Shown: positions 1 through 6,989, counted from the first letter of the stretch. The stretch: DNA of 9,351 nucleotides from Pseudomonas sp. (GCA_003523465.1 DQAA01000458.1:4856-14206); one strand, 5' to 3'. Numbers and translations: made by a program. The notes: generated from the letters alone by a model not told the origin.

Positions 1-17
1 TCTCGTTTCCCGCTCCA
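1..17 (+). tRNA. tRNA-Gly, 3' end only (partial)
   Basis: The first 17 bases match the 3' end of proteobacterial tRNA-Gly(GCC) genes as I remember them: the T-arm 3' strand, the acceptor strand TCCCGC, the discriminator base and an encoded CCA at 15-17. The rest of the gene lies outside the window, so the cloverleaf cannot be folded. The adjacent P4-type integrase reading away from it supports the call, because these integrases commonly use tRNA 3' ends as targets. Confidence 0.72.
1..17 (+). other. Probable integrase-proximal attachment site (att core) in tRNA-Gly
   Basis: ICEclc-family integrases recombine within an 18-bp sequence forming the 3' end of tRNA-Gly, and 17 bases of an equivalent sequence are visible here, about 230 bp before the integrase start. 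The second copy expected at the far end of the element is not in the window. The call therefore rests on the tRNA end plus the neighbouring integrase, not on a visible direct repeat. Confidence 0.65.
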
Positions 18-59
18 AATTTTGATCCACAGACTTCTACTGGGGTCTGTAGGTCATTG

Positions 60-85
60 AAAAAAGGAGCTTCGGCTCCTTTTTT
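60..85 (+). terminator. Rho-independent terminator with UUCG tetraloop
   Basis: An 11-bp perfect stem (60-70 with 75-85) closes a TTCG loop on a C-G pair, the extra-stable tetraloop. The 3' arm ends in a run of six T and the 5' arm starts with six A, so it could stop transcription in either direction. It sits between the tRNA-Gly 3' end and the integrase, so it would end the tRNA transcript and shield the integrase from tRNA promoter read-through. A smaller 6-bp stem (29-34 with 45-50) lies just before it. Confidence 0.9.
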
Positions 86-216
86 CATTCCAGCGAGTGC
101 CACGGAAATCCACCCACAGCTACCGTTTTTGAGTGACCAAATAAGGCACAAGAATACGGGTGGGTCGGCTACCGGATAGTTGCTGGGGCTGAGCGGGGAC
201 CATGACGAGCATAGGG
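86..216 (+). promoter_or_regulatory. Integrase upstream region, possible arm-type or regulator sites
   Basis: This non-coding stretch between the terminator and the integrase must hold its promoter. Visible short repeats are a 7-bp direct repeat GCTACCG at 119-125 and 168-174, and an inverted pair ACCCAC (112-117) and GTGGGT (160-165). They are nested about 45-50 bp apart, which could suit arm-type integrase sites or a bound regulator. No convincing -35/-10 pair is visible. In ICEclc the integrated integrase gene is known to be weakly expressed. Confidence 0.35.
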
Positions 217-236
217 CCTAAGTCATTACTTAGGAG
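217..236 (+). promoter_or_regulatory. Hairpin overlapping the integrase ribosome binding site
   Basis: A perfect 7-bp inverted repeat, CCTAAGT (217-223) and ACTTAGG (228-234), with the loop CATT, ends inside the Shine-Dalgarno sequence AGGAG (232-236) that precedes the preferred integrase ATG at 244. In mRNA the stem would hide the AGG of the ribosome binding site. Another in-frame ATG at 202 lies upstream of the hairpin, so a ribosome starting there would open it. Confidence 0.45.
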
Positions 237-243
237 TCTCGAA

Positions 244-2187
244 ATGGCGCTCTCTGATCTGACCGTCCGGCAGGCGAAGACCACCGGAAAACGCTACACC
301 CTCTCCGACAACGACTGCCTGGGCCTGATGGTCTCAGCCGCAGGCGGCAAGTCATGGCAATTCCGCTACTACTGGCTGGGCAAGCAAAAGCGCCTGTGCC
401 TGGGCGGCTATCCTGCTCTCAGCCTGCGCGAGGCCCGGATCGAGCGAGACAAGGCCCAGGCCCTGCTCGCCAGGGGGATCGATCCTCAGGTCGAGCGCGA
501 CCAGAAACGGCACGCGGCCAAGCTGGCGGGCGAATACACCTTCAAGACCGTCTTCGATGCCTGGGTCGAGCATCGCCGCAAGGAACTCAAGGAAGGCCGT
601 CAAAGCACGCTGTCGCAGATCCTGCGCATCTTCAACAAGGACGTGTTGCCCACCCTGGGAAGAATGTCGATCTACGACATTCGCCGCCCCCAACTCCTGG
701 GCGTCTTGGCGGCGATCGAGAAACGCAAGGCGTTCACCACCGCCGAGAAGGTCCGCACCTGGTTCAACCAGTTGTTCCGCTATGCCCTGGTCATTGCCGA
801 GGGGTTGGAAGTCAACCCGGCCGCCGACCTGGACGTGGTGGCAGAGCCCAAGCCCCCCGTAGCCCACAATCCCTACCTGCACCTGCCCGAGATGCCCGAG
901 TTCCTCCAGAAGCTCCGGCTCTACAACCCCCGTGGCTGGCAGACCCAGCTTGGCGTCCGGCTGCTGTTCCTGACCGGGGTGCGCACCGGCGAACTGCGAT
1001 TGGCCGAACCCGAACAGTTCGACCTCGACAGGGGCTTGTGGATCATCCCACCGCAGATCGTCAAGCAGCTCCAGGATGAAATGCGCAAGGCAGGGAAGCG
1101 GCCGCAGGATGTGCCCCCCTATATCGTGCCGCTATCCCTGCAGGCCATCGAGATCGTGCGCTATCTCCTGGGGGTGATGCGGCCGGCGCAGAAGTACTTG
1201 CTGTCACACCGCAGCGAACTCAAGAAGCGCATCAGCGAGAACACCCTCAACAAGGCCGTGCAGCTCATGGGCTATGAGGGGCGCCTGACCGGCCACGGCA
1301 TCCGCGGCACTATCTCGACGGCGCTCAACGAGATTGGCTACCCGAAGATTTGGGTGGACGCGCAGCTTTCCCATTCCGACCCCAACAAGGTGAGTTCGTC
1401 CTACAACCACGCCAAGTACGTTGAGCCGCGCCGTCGGATGATGCAGGACTGGGCCGATCGGCTCGACCTGCTCGAACAGGGCGAAGTGGAAGCCGCGAGC
1501 GCGCATCTGACCATCCGTATCGACGGGGTGCCGGCGATGGCAGAAGTGGAGGAAGCGGTGGATGCGACCCTCGCGATGGCCGAGCCCACTCCTCCCGGCG
1601 TCCCGCCCGTCGTGGCCACGCCTATTGTCGTAACCCCGAGCAACGGCGGCATCACGTTCCAGCGGCTGTCTCAGGTACCGCCGCCTCCGACGCATGCCCC
1701 AGAGCCGGAAGTGTCCGCGATCCAGCGCGAGCGCGAGGAAATGCTGACCATCTACGAGTCTCCAAGCAGCTTGCCGGTCCCGCTGTTCGGCAAGCTGGCC
1801 GGAAAGTCCAAGGACCAGATCAACCGCGAACTGAAAGCGGGCAAGTTGCTGTCCATCAGTTTGGGCAATCGGGGGCAGCGTGTTCCCGATTGGCAACTGG
1901 TGCCGCTCAAGCACAAGCTGGCCCAGGTGCTCATGAACCAGTGCCCGCACGCGGATTCGTGGGATCTGTACCGCATGCTGACCCAGCCGCACCCTGACCT
2001 GGGGGACCGCGCGGCCATTGATGCGGTCACGCCGACCAACGTGCCGGCGATCATCCAGGTCATCATGGGCGACTACCAGCACTATGCGGATATGCCCGAG
2101 GCCATTGCCCCGTACCCCATCCCCGAGGATGTGCGGCAAAGCGTTCGTCGGCTGGTGGATAGCGCAGTAGTTCTAGACGGAGCATAG
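244..2187 (+). CDS. int: P4-type tyrosine recombinase (IntB13-like integrase) with long C-terminal extension
   Basis: This enzyme should catalyse site-specific integration and excision at the tRNA-Gly end. Residues 1-85 resemble the arm-binding N-terminal domain (DUF4102), about 95-200 the core-binding domain and about 215-400 the catalytic domain. The catalytic set is visible: R247 (TGVRTGELR), H351 and R354 (GHGIRGT), H377 (QLSHSD) and nucleophile Y387 (SSSYNHAKY). Ordinary P4 integrases end near residue 400-420; this one has 647 residues, close to IntB13 (about 657 as I recall). The extension has a proline-rich linker (about 447-500), a segment at 520-552 that may be a small helix-turn-helix, and a C-terminal region (567-610) resembling Xre/MbcA/ParS toxin-binding domains. 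The start at 244 is preferred because AGGAG lies 7 bases upstream and the arm domain begins there; an in-frame ATG at 202 would add 14 residues. It converges with the peroxidase gene. Confidence 0.93.
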   Translation: MALSDLTVRQAKTTGKRYTLSDNDCLGLMVSAAGGKSWQFRYYWLGKQKRLCLGGYPALSLREARIERDKAQALLARGIDPQVERDQKRHAAKLAGEYTFKTVFDAWVEHRRKELKEGRQSTLSQILRIFNKDVLPTLGRMSIYDIRRPQLLGVLAAIEKRKAFTTAEKVRTWFNQLFRYALVIAEGLEVNPAADLDVVAEPKPPVAHNPYLHLPEMPEFLQKLRLYNPRGWQTQLGVRLLFLTGVRTGELRLAEPEQFDLDRGLWIIPPQIVKQLQDEMRKAGKRPQDVPPYIVPLSLQAIEIVRYLLGVMRPAQKYLLSHRSELKKRISENTLNKAVQLMGYEGRLTGHGIRGTISTALNEIGYPKIWVDAQLSHSDPNKVSSSYNHAKYVEPRRRMMQDWADRLDLLEQGEVEAASAHLTIRIDGVPAMAEVEEAVDATLAMAEPTPPGVPPVVATPIVVTPSNGGITFQRLSQVPPPPTHAPEPEVSAIQREREEMLTIYESPSSLPVPLFGKLAGKSKDQINRELKAGKLLSISLGNRGQRVPDWQLVPLKHKLAQVLMNQCPHADSWDLYRMLTQPHPDLGDRAAIDAVTPTNVPAIIQVIMGDYQHYADMPEAIAPYPIPEDVRQSVRRLVDSAVVLDGA

Positions 2188-2200
2188 GGCTCTCAAACCT

Positions 2201-2224
2201 TGCAGGGGCCTTGCGGCCCCTGCA
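2201..2224. terminator. Hairpin between convergent integrase and peroxidase genes
   Basis: A perfect 10-bp GC-rich inverted repeat (2201-2210 with 2215-2224) with a 4-base loop fills the gap between the two convergent genes. It starts directly after the stop codon of the minus-strand peroxidase. Neither side has a good T-run, so it is a plausible bidirectional terminator or mRNA 3'-end stabiliser but not a textbook Rho-independent terminator. Confidence 0.6.
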
Positions 2225-3193
2225 TTACGCTTGCACCGCCTCCACGAGTTCGCTCAGCGTGCGCGGTGCGGGAGCGAAGAACACGGCGCCGGTGTGCGCC
2301 GTCGAGAAATCGAGCAGGCGGTCGTGCATGCCTGGCGGATCGCCGAGGAACATGCGCTCCAGCATCTTCTGCGTCACCCACAGATGCCTGGAGTAGCCGA
2401 TGAAGTAGGTGCCATATTCGCCCTGGCCGGGGCGGCCGAAGGGCATGTTGTCGCGCAGGATGTCGTGCTCGGTGCCGTCGTCGTCCACGATCGTGGCGAG
2501 GGTCTTGTGCGATTTCTGGCCGCTCGTCGCGTCGGGCAATTCGACATTGCTGACGATCTCCCGGCCGATGATCCGCTCTTGCTCGTCCTTGGCGAGCCGA
2601 GCCCACGGCTGCATTTGGTGCAGATACTTCTGCACCACCAAGTAGCTGCCGCCGGCGAACGCCTGATCTTCACTGCCGACCAGCGTCGAGGCGCCGATGT
2701 CGTGCCCGGTCGGGTTGGCCGTGCCATCGACAAAGCCAAGCAGGTCGCGGGAGTCGAAGTAGCGAAAACCGACCACCTCGTCGGCCACCGTCACGCTGCT
2801 GCCCAGTTGGTCCAGCAGCAGGCGCTCGAATTCAAAACAGAGGTCCTCGCGTTCGGCACGGATGTGAAAGAACAGGTCGCCGGGCGTGGCAGGCGCGGTG
2901 TGCTTGGCACCCTCGATGGGCACGAAGGGCCGTAGTTCCTTCGGGCGCTTCCCGGTCTGGAAACGGTCCCATAGCGCCGATCCCAGTGCAGTGATGCACG
3001 ACAGCCGGCCGTTGAGATCGCGGAAGCCCACCGTTTTGATCAGGTCGTCCAGCCCGTCCAAGACGCCGGCGACCGCCTGAAGGGCCTCGTGGCCCTCGGC
3101 GACTGTCAACGTGAGAAACACCGCCGCGCGCGACAGCGGCGCATCGATGCTTTGCGAGTCAATTGGTACTCGATCCCAACCACTTCCAACCAT
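2225..3193 (-). CDS. DyP-type (dye-decolorizing) heme peroxidase, YfeX-like
   Basis: DyP-type peroxidases bind heme and use hydrogen peroxide to oxidise aromatic or porphyrin-like substrates. Of the 322 residues, the hallmark GXXDG motif is at 153-157 (GFVDGTANP; distal Asp D156), the probable proximal heme ligand is H229 (KSHKTL) and the distal Arg is R247 (LRDNMPFG). These positions parallel D143, H215 and R232 of E. coli YfeX. The usual E of GFVDGTENP is A here. No Tat or Sec signal is visible, so the enzyme is probably cytoplasmic. The ATG at 3193 is chosen because GGAGG lies 5 bases upstream; an in-frame TTG four codons earlier overlaps that site. A -10-like TATGAT lies on the minus strand at 3226-3221 without a clear -35. 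The headless LysR gene lies 118 bp upstream on the same strand. Family is certain; the physiological substrate is unknown. Confidence 0.93.
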   Translation of the reverse strand: MVGSGWDRVPIDSQSIDAPLSRAAVFLTLTVAEGHEALQAVAGVLDGLDDLIKTVGFRDLNGRLSCITALGSALWDRFQTGKRPKELRPFVPIEGAKHTAPATPGDLFFHIRAEREDLCFEFERLLLDQLGSSVTVADEVVGFRYFDSRDLLGFVDGTANPTGHDIGASTLVGSEDQAFAGGSYLVVQKYLHQMQPWARLAKDEQERIIGREIVSNVELPDATSGQKSHKTLATIVDDDGTEHDILRDNMPFGRPGQGEYGTYFIGYSRHLWVTQKMLERMFLGDPPGMHDRLLDFSTAHTGAVFFAPAPRTLSELVEAVQA

Positions 3194-3311
3194 TCGTGCC
3201 TCCAAAGACCATGTTAATTCATCATATTGCCAGAGATGGAAGCGCTATCACTGGCGCGCTAACAGGCGCGTGCCGCTGCAATTACCCGCACGCAGCCTCG
3301 GCGAGAGCGGG

Positions 3312-3965
3312 CTATGGGGTATTCGAGCAAGCCGCCCTGTCCCTGGCAACCAACATTGCCCTGTGCTCGAACCGCTCAGAAACAACATTGGCTCGTCCGT
3401 GGGGCCGCTGCAGATATGTCACGATCTCGTAGGGGCCGTCTGAAAGCGGTCGCATAGTGATCCCCCACGCATGGGCACGCTCAATGCGCGATTGCGCGGA
3501 GAGCCCCACTCCGTAGCCAGCGGTCACCCAAAGCGCCATCATCTCGAACGAAGTCACGTGCTGAATGCTCTGCTGGCTCAACGGAAGAAAGGACAGTCGC
3601 TGATCCAGCAGTAGGCAAGCCTCCGCCGGCCAGCGAAACACCGGATAGTCCAGAAGCTCGGCAAGCGTGATCTTCGCCTGGGCAACTAAGGGGGACCCCA
3701 GCGGCACTGCAACAGCCACGTTCTCCACCCAGAGCGGTTGGCTTTTCACGGCCGGAGCACCAGCGTTCCGAAGCGTCATTCCAGCGTCGTAGCGGCCTTC
3801 CTCAAGGCCCGTCAACAGATCATCGGCTGAGGTCTCAAAGAACGTGATGGTGACTTCTGGTTCCTCCGCGCGCTGTAGGGCAAGAAGCGTTGTGAGGCAA
3901 GAGGATGGCACTCCGGGCGCGATAGCAAGCCTGAAATGGGAAAACTGGCTGGTGGCGTCATGCAT
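3312..3965 (-). pseudogene. LysR-type regulator lacking its DNA-binding domain (5'-truncated)
   Basis: The reading frame encodes only the effector-binding half of a LysR-type regulator. It begins with FRLAIAPG (codons from about 3935), continues through a two-lobe core and ends with a motif like the TYLLRP of the intact LysR gene at 4401-5291. No winged-helix segment like MELRHLRCFV is found upstream in any frame, and that DNA is occupied by the XRE gene and its control region. The frame stays open to 4226, but residues before about 88 look like nothing and overlap the XRE gene. An ATG at 3965 with GGGGG 5 bases upstream could still start a 217-residue standalone effector domain. Most likely it is a deletion remnant, related to but clearly diverged from the nearby LysR gene (shared RAEEPE and AGYG(V/I)G). 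Confidence 0.75.
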
Positions 3966-4026
3966 GAGGGCCCCCAATAAGCGATCTGTCCAGAAAGGCA
4001 AACCAGCGTTGCAGGAAAGAGTGAAG

Positions 4027-4057
4027 TTTAACGTCGTTATCTTTAACGTGGTTAATT
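4027..4057. promoter_or_regulatory. Tandem dyads, probable operator between headless LysR and XRE gene
   Basis: Two copies of TTTAACGT (4027-4034 and 4042-4049), 15 bp apart, each begin a dyad: TAACG-T-CGTTA (4029-4039) and TTAAC-GTG-GTTAA (4043-4055). The element lies in the AT-richer gap between the divergent genes, 30-60 bp before the likely XRE start. Short tandem dyads in front of a small XRE gene are typical autoregulatory operators. Direct binding is inferred only. Confidence 0.45.
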
Positions 4058-4084
4058 GTGGCAGATTGTTTGACGCTTCTGCTA

Positions 4085-4378
4085 ATGCAGAAATCAACAA
4101 TTCAGCCAGGCCGTCCTTCTGGCACATCGACGTATGAATCCGAGTCGGCGTTAGCCTTCGGACAGGCCGTGCGCGCTGCGCGCGTCGCTCAAGGAGTCGC
4201 GCAAGACGAGTTCGCATCTCGGGCAAGCATTTCGCGTTCTCACATGGGTAAGATCGAGCGTGGTGAGCACGTGCCCACGCTTCCGCTCATACTGAAAATT
4301 TCTACGGCACTTGGAATAAGCGCGGCTGACCTGATGACGGCGACCGAACGCAATCTGCGTGCCGACACTGATCCCTGA
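4085..4378 (+). CDS. XRE-family helix-turn-helix transcriptional regulator
   Basis: A small single-domain DNA-binding protein, 97 residues from the ATG at 4085. Residues about 24-85 form a Cro/C1-type domain: the first helix around FGQAVRAARVAQG, then the helix-turn-helix QDEFASRASISRSHMGKIER, then a conserved tail (LPLILKISTALGISAADLM). There is no sensor or catalytic domain. The start is uncertain: no ribosome binding site precedes the ATG at 4085, and an in-frame GTG at 4058 would give 106 residues. In either case the first 20 or so residues are poorly structured. It is divergent from the headless LysR, convergent with the intact LysR (22-bp gap with a short AGCCTG/CAGGCT inverted repeat), and is preceded by tandem dyads that may be its own operator. 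Related XRE genes next to LysR genes occur in mobile elements, but I cannot assign a target. Confidence 0.82.
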   Translation: MQKSTIQPGRPSGTSTYESESALAFGQAVRAARVAQGVAQDEFASRASISRSHMGKIERGEHVPTLPLILKISTALGISAADLMTATERNLRADTDP

Positions 4379-4400
4379 GTGTCTAGCCTGCCAGGCTCCG

Positions 4401-5291
4401 TCAACCGTCCGAAGAGTCGCGAAGGCGAACGATAAATCGCTCCACCGAAGCCGATAAATTGCCGCCGTCGGGCCGAAGCAGGTAGGTGGTGATCACGGCA
4501 GAATCCATCGCCAAGGGGCGGATCACCACATCCGGCCGTTGGGAGATGGGAATCTTGGTCGCCGTCATGAAGCCGATGCCGTAGCCGGCGCCGACCAACG
4601 TGAGCATCATGTCCAGCGAGGACACTTCCTCGACAACATTCAGCTTGTGCTCCAACGTGTTGAGCAGCCGCTTGAGTTCGCGGCAATAGCCCTCGCATAC
4701 CTGCGGGTCGCACAGGACAAGTGGATGGCCTTGAAGTTCTTGAAGTGGCACCTCCTTGTAGGTGAGCAATGAGTGACGAGCTGGCACCGCAATCACCAGC
4801 GGGTCGTGCCAGATTGGTTCGGCAGCGATACCGTCGCCGACATCGCCCGTGTGCGCGAACCCGATCATGAAGTCGCCCGAACGCAAGCCACGCACTTGCT
4901 CTGCCAGAGGCACTTCTGACAAGCGTATTTCGATCTCCGGCTCCTCGGCGCGGCAACGAGCCAGAAATGCCGACAGCCGTGGATCGATAGCCCCATCTGA
5001 TACAGCGATGCGCAGGCTACCGCGCAAGCCCGATGCCACAGCCTTGGCATTTTCACGAGCCTGTTCCAGCACTGTGAATAGACGGCGAACATCTTGCAAG
5101 AAGACCGCGCCCGCCGCCGTTAGAACTGTTCCTCGTCGGTTTCGGTCGAAGAGCACTACGCCCAACTCGTCCTCAAGTTCCTTGATGGCTCGTGATAGCG
5201 GTGGTTGTTCGATATGCAGGCGCTCAGCCGCCCGCGTGAAATGTAGCTCCTCAGCAAGAACTACGAAGCAGCGAAGATGGCGCAGCTCCAT
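4401..5291 (-). CDS. LysR-type transcriptional regulator (intact)
   Basis: A full-length 296-residue LysR regulator, the normal family size. Residues 1-60 hold the winged helix-turn-helix (FTRAAERLHIEQPPLSRAIK, then LGVVLFDR), about 65-88 the linker helix, and from residue 91 (SLRIAVSDG) onward the two-lobe effector-binding domain. Such proteins act as tetramers on a divergent or nearby promoter and respond to a small molecule. GGGAGGG lies 6 bases before the ATG, supporting the start. No recognisable divergent gene lies across its promoter, so its target is unclear; candidates are its own gene or the peroxidase further on. The effector domain resembles that of the headless copy at 3312-3965, so they are probably diverged paralogues. 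The ligand cannot be predicted. Confidence 0.9.
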   Translation of the reverse strand: MELRHLRCFVVLAEELHFTRAAERLHIEQPPLSRAIKELEDELGVVLFDRNRRGTVLTAAGAVFLQDVRRLFTVLEQARENAKAVASGLRGSLRIAVSDGAIDPRLSAFLARCRAEEPEIEIRLSEVPLAEQVRGLRSGDFMIGFAHTGDVGDGIAAEPIWHDPLVIAVPARHSLLTYKEVPLQELQGHPLVLCDPQVCEGYCRELKRLLNTLEHKLNVVEEVSSLDMMLTLVGAGYGIGFMTATKIPISQRPDVVIRPLAMDSAVITTYLLRPDGGNLSASVERFIVRLRDSSDG

Positions 5292-5774
5292 AGGCCACCC
5301 TCCCGTTCCGACTTATCCAACACTGTGCTATCTCCCTATAGAAGTGACTGCCATTCTGGCGGCGGCGAGTTCGGCCACATCATTGGAAACTTCTGGCTGA
5401 ATGAGCCAGGGCTGGGTTGACCGTGCGATGGCCCGAGGCAGGCACAACACCAGGCGAGCCTGTCAAGTCCGTGGGGTGATAAGGATCAGACGAAGGCTAT
5501 CTCCAGCCACGCACGTCAATGGATGCCGTGCATCGTCCCCGTCTGACCCTTGGCCGATTGCGAACCAAGCGCTTGAACACGCTTGCGGTTGATCATCACC
5601 TGCGGATTGCTGAGGCTCTGCTCCTGGTCCGAGCCAAGGCAAGTACCCTGGGGCAGACGGCAAATGCCGGCGAAAATATTCGCCGGCTCCAGTTGCTGCC
5701 CGGAGACTGGCGGGACCAGAATGCCTCTCACCAGAAAGTGTGAGACATCCTGATGCTTAGCCCGCGCCGGATGC
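5292..5774. other. Intergenic region without a recognisable gene
   Basis: Between the LysR start and the dehydrogenase 3' end there are only short overlapping open frames on both strands (for example 5516-5794 minus and 5519-5743 plus). None resembles a family I know or has a clear ribosome binding site. The left part must contain the promoter of the LysR gene. The right part holds a strong hairpin, listed separately. Open frames on both strands across 5519-5740 may mean a decayed gene fragment. Confidence 0.5.
5666..5687 (-). terminator. Strong hairpin downstream of the formaldehyde dehydrogenase
   Basis: A perfect 9-bp inverted repeat, GCCGGCGAA (5666-5674) and TTCGCCGGC (5679-5687), encloses AATA. 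It lies about 90 bases past the dehydrogenase stop codon. On the minus strand it is followed by ATTTG, only a weak U-tract. A transcript-end structure is the simplest reading; a REP-like repeat element is the alternative. Confidence 0.42.
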
Positions 5775-6989
5775 TTAATGCCGCACTGAACCATGCGGGT
5801 CGATGACGTACTTGTATGCAGAACCCGCGTCGAACTCTTTGTACGCGGCGGGCGCGTCTTCGAGCTTGATGAACTTAGTGTTCATCATCGGCGAAAGGTA
5901 AGGCATGCGATCGTTCAGTATCGCCCGCATTAACGCGTGGTTGTAGTTGGCCGTCGGAGATTGACCAGCCGACATTCGCGGCGACTTGATCCAGGCGTTG
6001 GACCATTCCAGATCCATATGGCCTTTCTTGGCTTTCGGGTCTTTCGAGATCGGGTTTGCGCAGTACACACCGACCGTACTGGTCATTCCGCCGAAGCGGA
6101 CATATTTGAGCATTGCGTTGGTAACAGCGCTCTCCACGATCTTGTCAGCCTCCGCGCCAAACCCGCGGCAGTCCACACCAACATAGTCGATGACGCGATC
6201 CACCTCCCTGTGCCCGGTAATGCGTTCGAGATGCTCCTCGATCGGCACGCCGTCGGAAAGGTTGATGGTTTCCACGCCGTGTGGCTTGAGAAGGTCCAGC
6301 CGCTCTTGAATGTAATCGGCAACGATGATGGCGCCTGCACCCAGAAGTCTGGCGCAGGCGGCACCCGCTCTGCCGACCGGCCCGGCACCGAAGATCAGGA
6401 TGTTTTCGCCGACGACGTAGGCCGGCGCGGCTGGCCAGTCTGGGCCAGCGAACCCATGGAAAGCTGTGGGTAATACGTCAGAGAGAAGGGTCAGGTCGCG
6501 GATTTTTTCCATGGCGGCATCCTTGTCAGGGAAGCGAAGGAGATTGAAATCCGCATACGGTACGAAGAGATAATCACCTTGCCCCCCCGTCCAGCCACCG
6601 AGGTTGAACCCGTAGGCTCCGCAGTCGATTTCGGGGTTGGTGTTCTCGCATACATCGGAGCGCATATGCTTGCAGTTGTAGCAACGCCCACACCCCACAT
6701 TGAAGGGAACGGAAACGATGTCGCCCTTCTTCACGACTTCGACGTCTGATCCCACTTCGATCACTTCGCCGGTCATTTCATGGCCCATGGTCATTCCCTT
6801 GGGAACAGCAAACGAACCGCGATAAATGTGAAGGTCGCTGCCACAGATATTTGTGGTAACTATTTTGAGGATAGCGCCATGGGGTGCGCTTTTCCCTTGA
6901 GGGGTTATCAGCTCTGGAAATTTGAAGGTGTTGACCTTCATTTCCAAGGGCTTCTCGAAAGTCACGATTCGGTTACCGGTCGGAGTCAT
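5775..6989 (-). CDS. fdhA: Zinc-dependent formaldehyde dehydrogenase, glutathione-independent (FdhA family)
   Basis: A medium-chain zinc dehydrogenase closely resembling Pseudomonas putida glutathione-independent formaldehyde dehydrogenase, which oxidises formaldehyde to formate with NAD+. The length of 404 residues fits the family (about 399). Catalytic zinc ligands are C49 (NICGSD), H70 (MGHEMTGE) and D171 (LLSDVLPT); structural zinc ligands are C100, C103, C106 and C114 (CGRCYNCKHMRSDVC). The Rossmann loop GAGPVG is at 201-206, with an acidic residue (IIVAD, D225) for NAD. Family-typical blocks GGWTGGQGDY, VPYADFNLL and FDAGSAYKYVIDPH are present. The ATG at 6989 is preferred because AGAGGTGA precedes it; an in-frame ATG at 7019 would add 10 residues that look unlike the family. 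Another aldehyde or alcohol as the true substrate is possible. A LysR gene of the formate-dehydrogenase-associated type lies upstream on the same strand. Confidence 0.9.
   Translation of the reverse strand: MTPTGNRIVTFEKPLEMKVNTFKFPELITPQGKSAPHGAILKIVTTNICGSDLHIYRGSFAVPKGMTMGHEMTGEVIEVGSDVEVVKKGDIVSVPFNVGCGRCYNCKHMRSDVCENTNPEIDCGAYGFNLGGWTGGQGDYLFVPYADFNLLRFPDKDAAMEKIRDLTLLSDVLPTAFHGFAGPDWPAAPAYVVGENILIFGAGPVGRAGAACARLLGAGAIIVADYIQERLDLLKPHGVETINLSDGVPIEEHLERITGHREVDRVIDYVGVDCRGFGAEADKIVESAVTNAMLKYVRFGGMTSTVGVYCANPISKDPKAKKGHMDLEWSNAWIKSPRMSAGQSPTANYNHALMRAILNDRMPYLSPMMNTKFIKLEDAPAAYKEFDAGSAYKYVIDPHGSVRH

Noticed and set aside
352..2139. Long open frames on the opposite strand and other frames across the integrase gene (e.g. 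1204-2139 minus, 354-1079 plus)
   Set aside because: They overlap a gene with a full catalytic motif set, have arginine-, proline- and histidine-rich low-complexity translations, and have no family resemblance; they are shadows of GC-rich coding sequence.
2231..2935. Plus-strand 234-codon frame opposite the peroxidase
   Set aside because: The minus-strand frame encodes a full DyP peroxidase with heme-binding motifs; the plus frame resembles no known family.
4240..4956. Minus-strand 238-codon frame overlapping XRE and LysR genes
   Set aside because: It overlaps two genes with clear domains in other frames, and its translation is low-complexity and arginine-rich.
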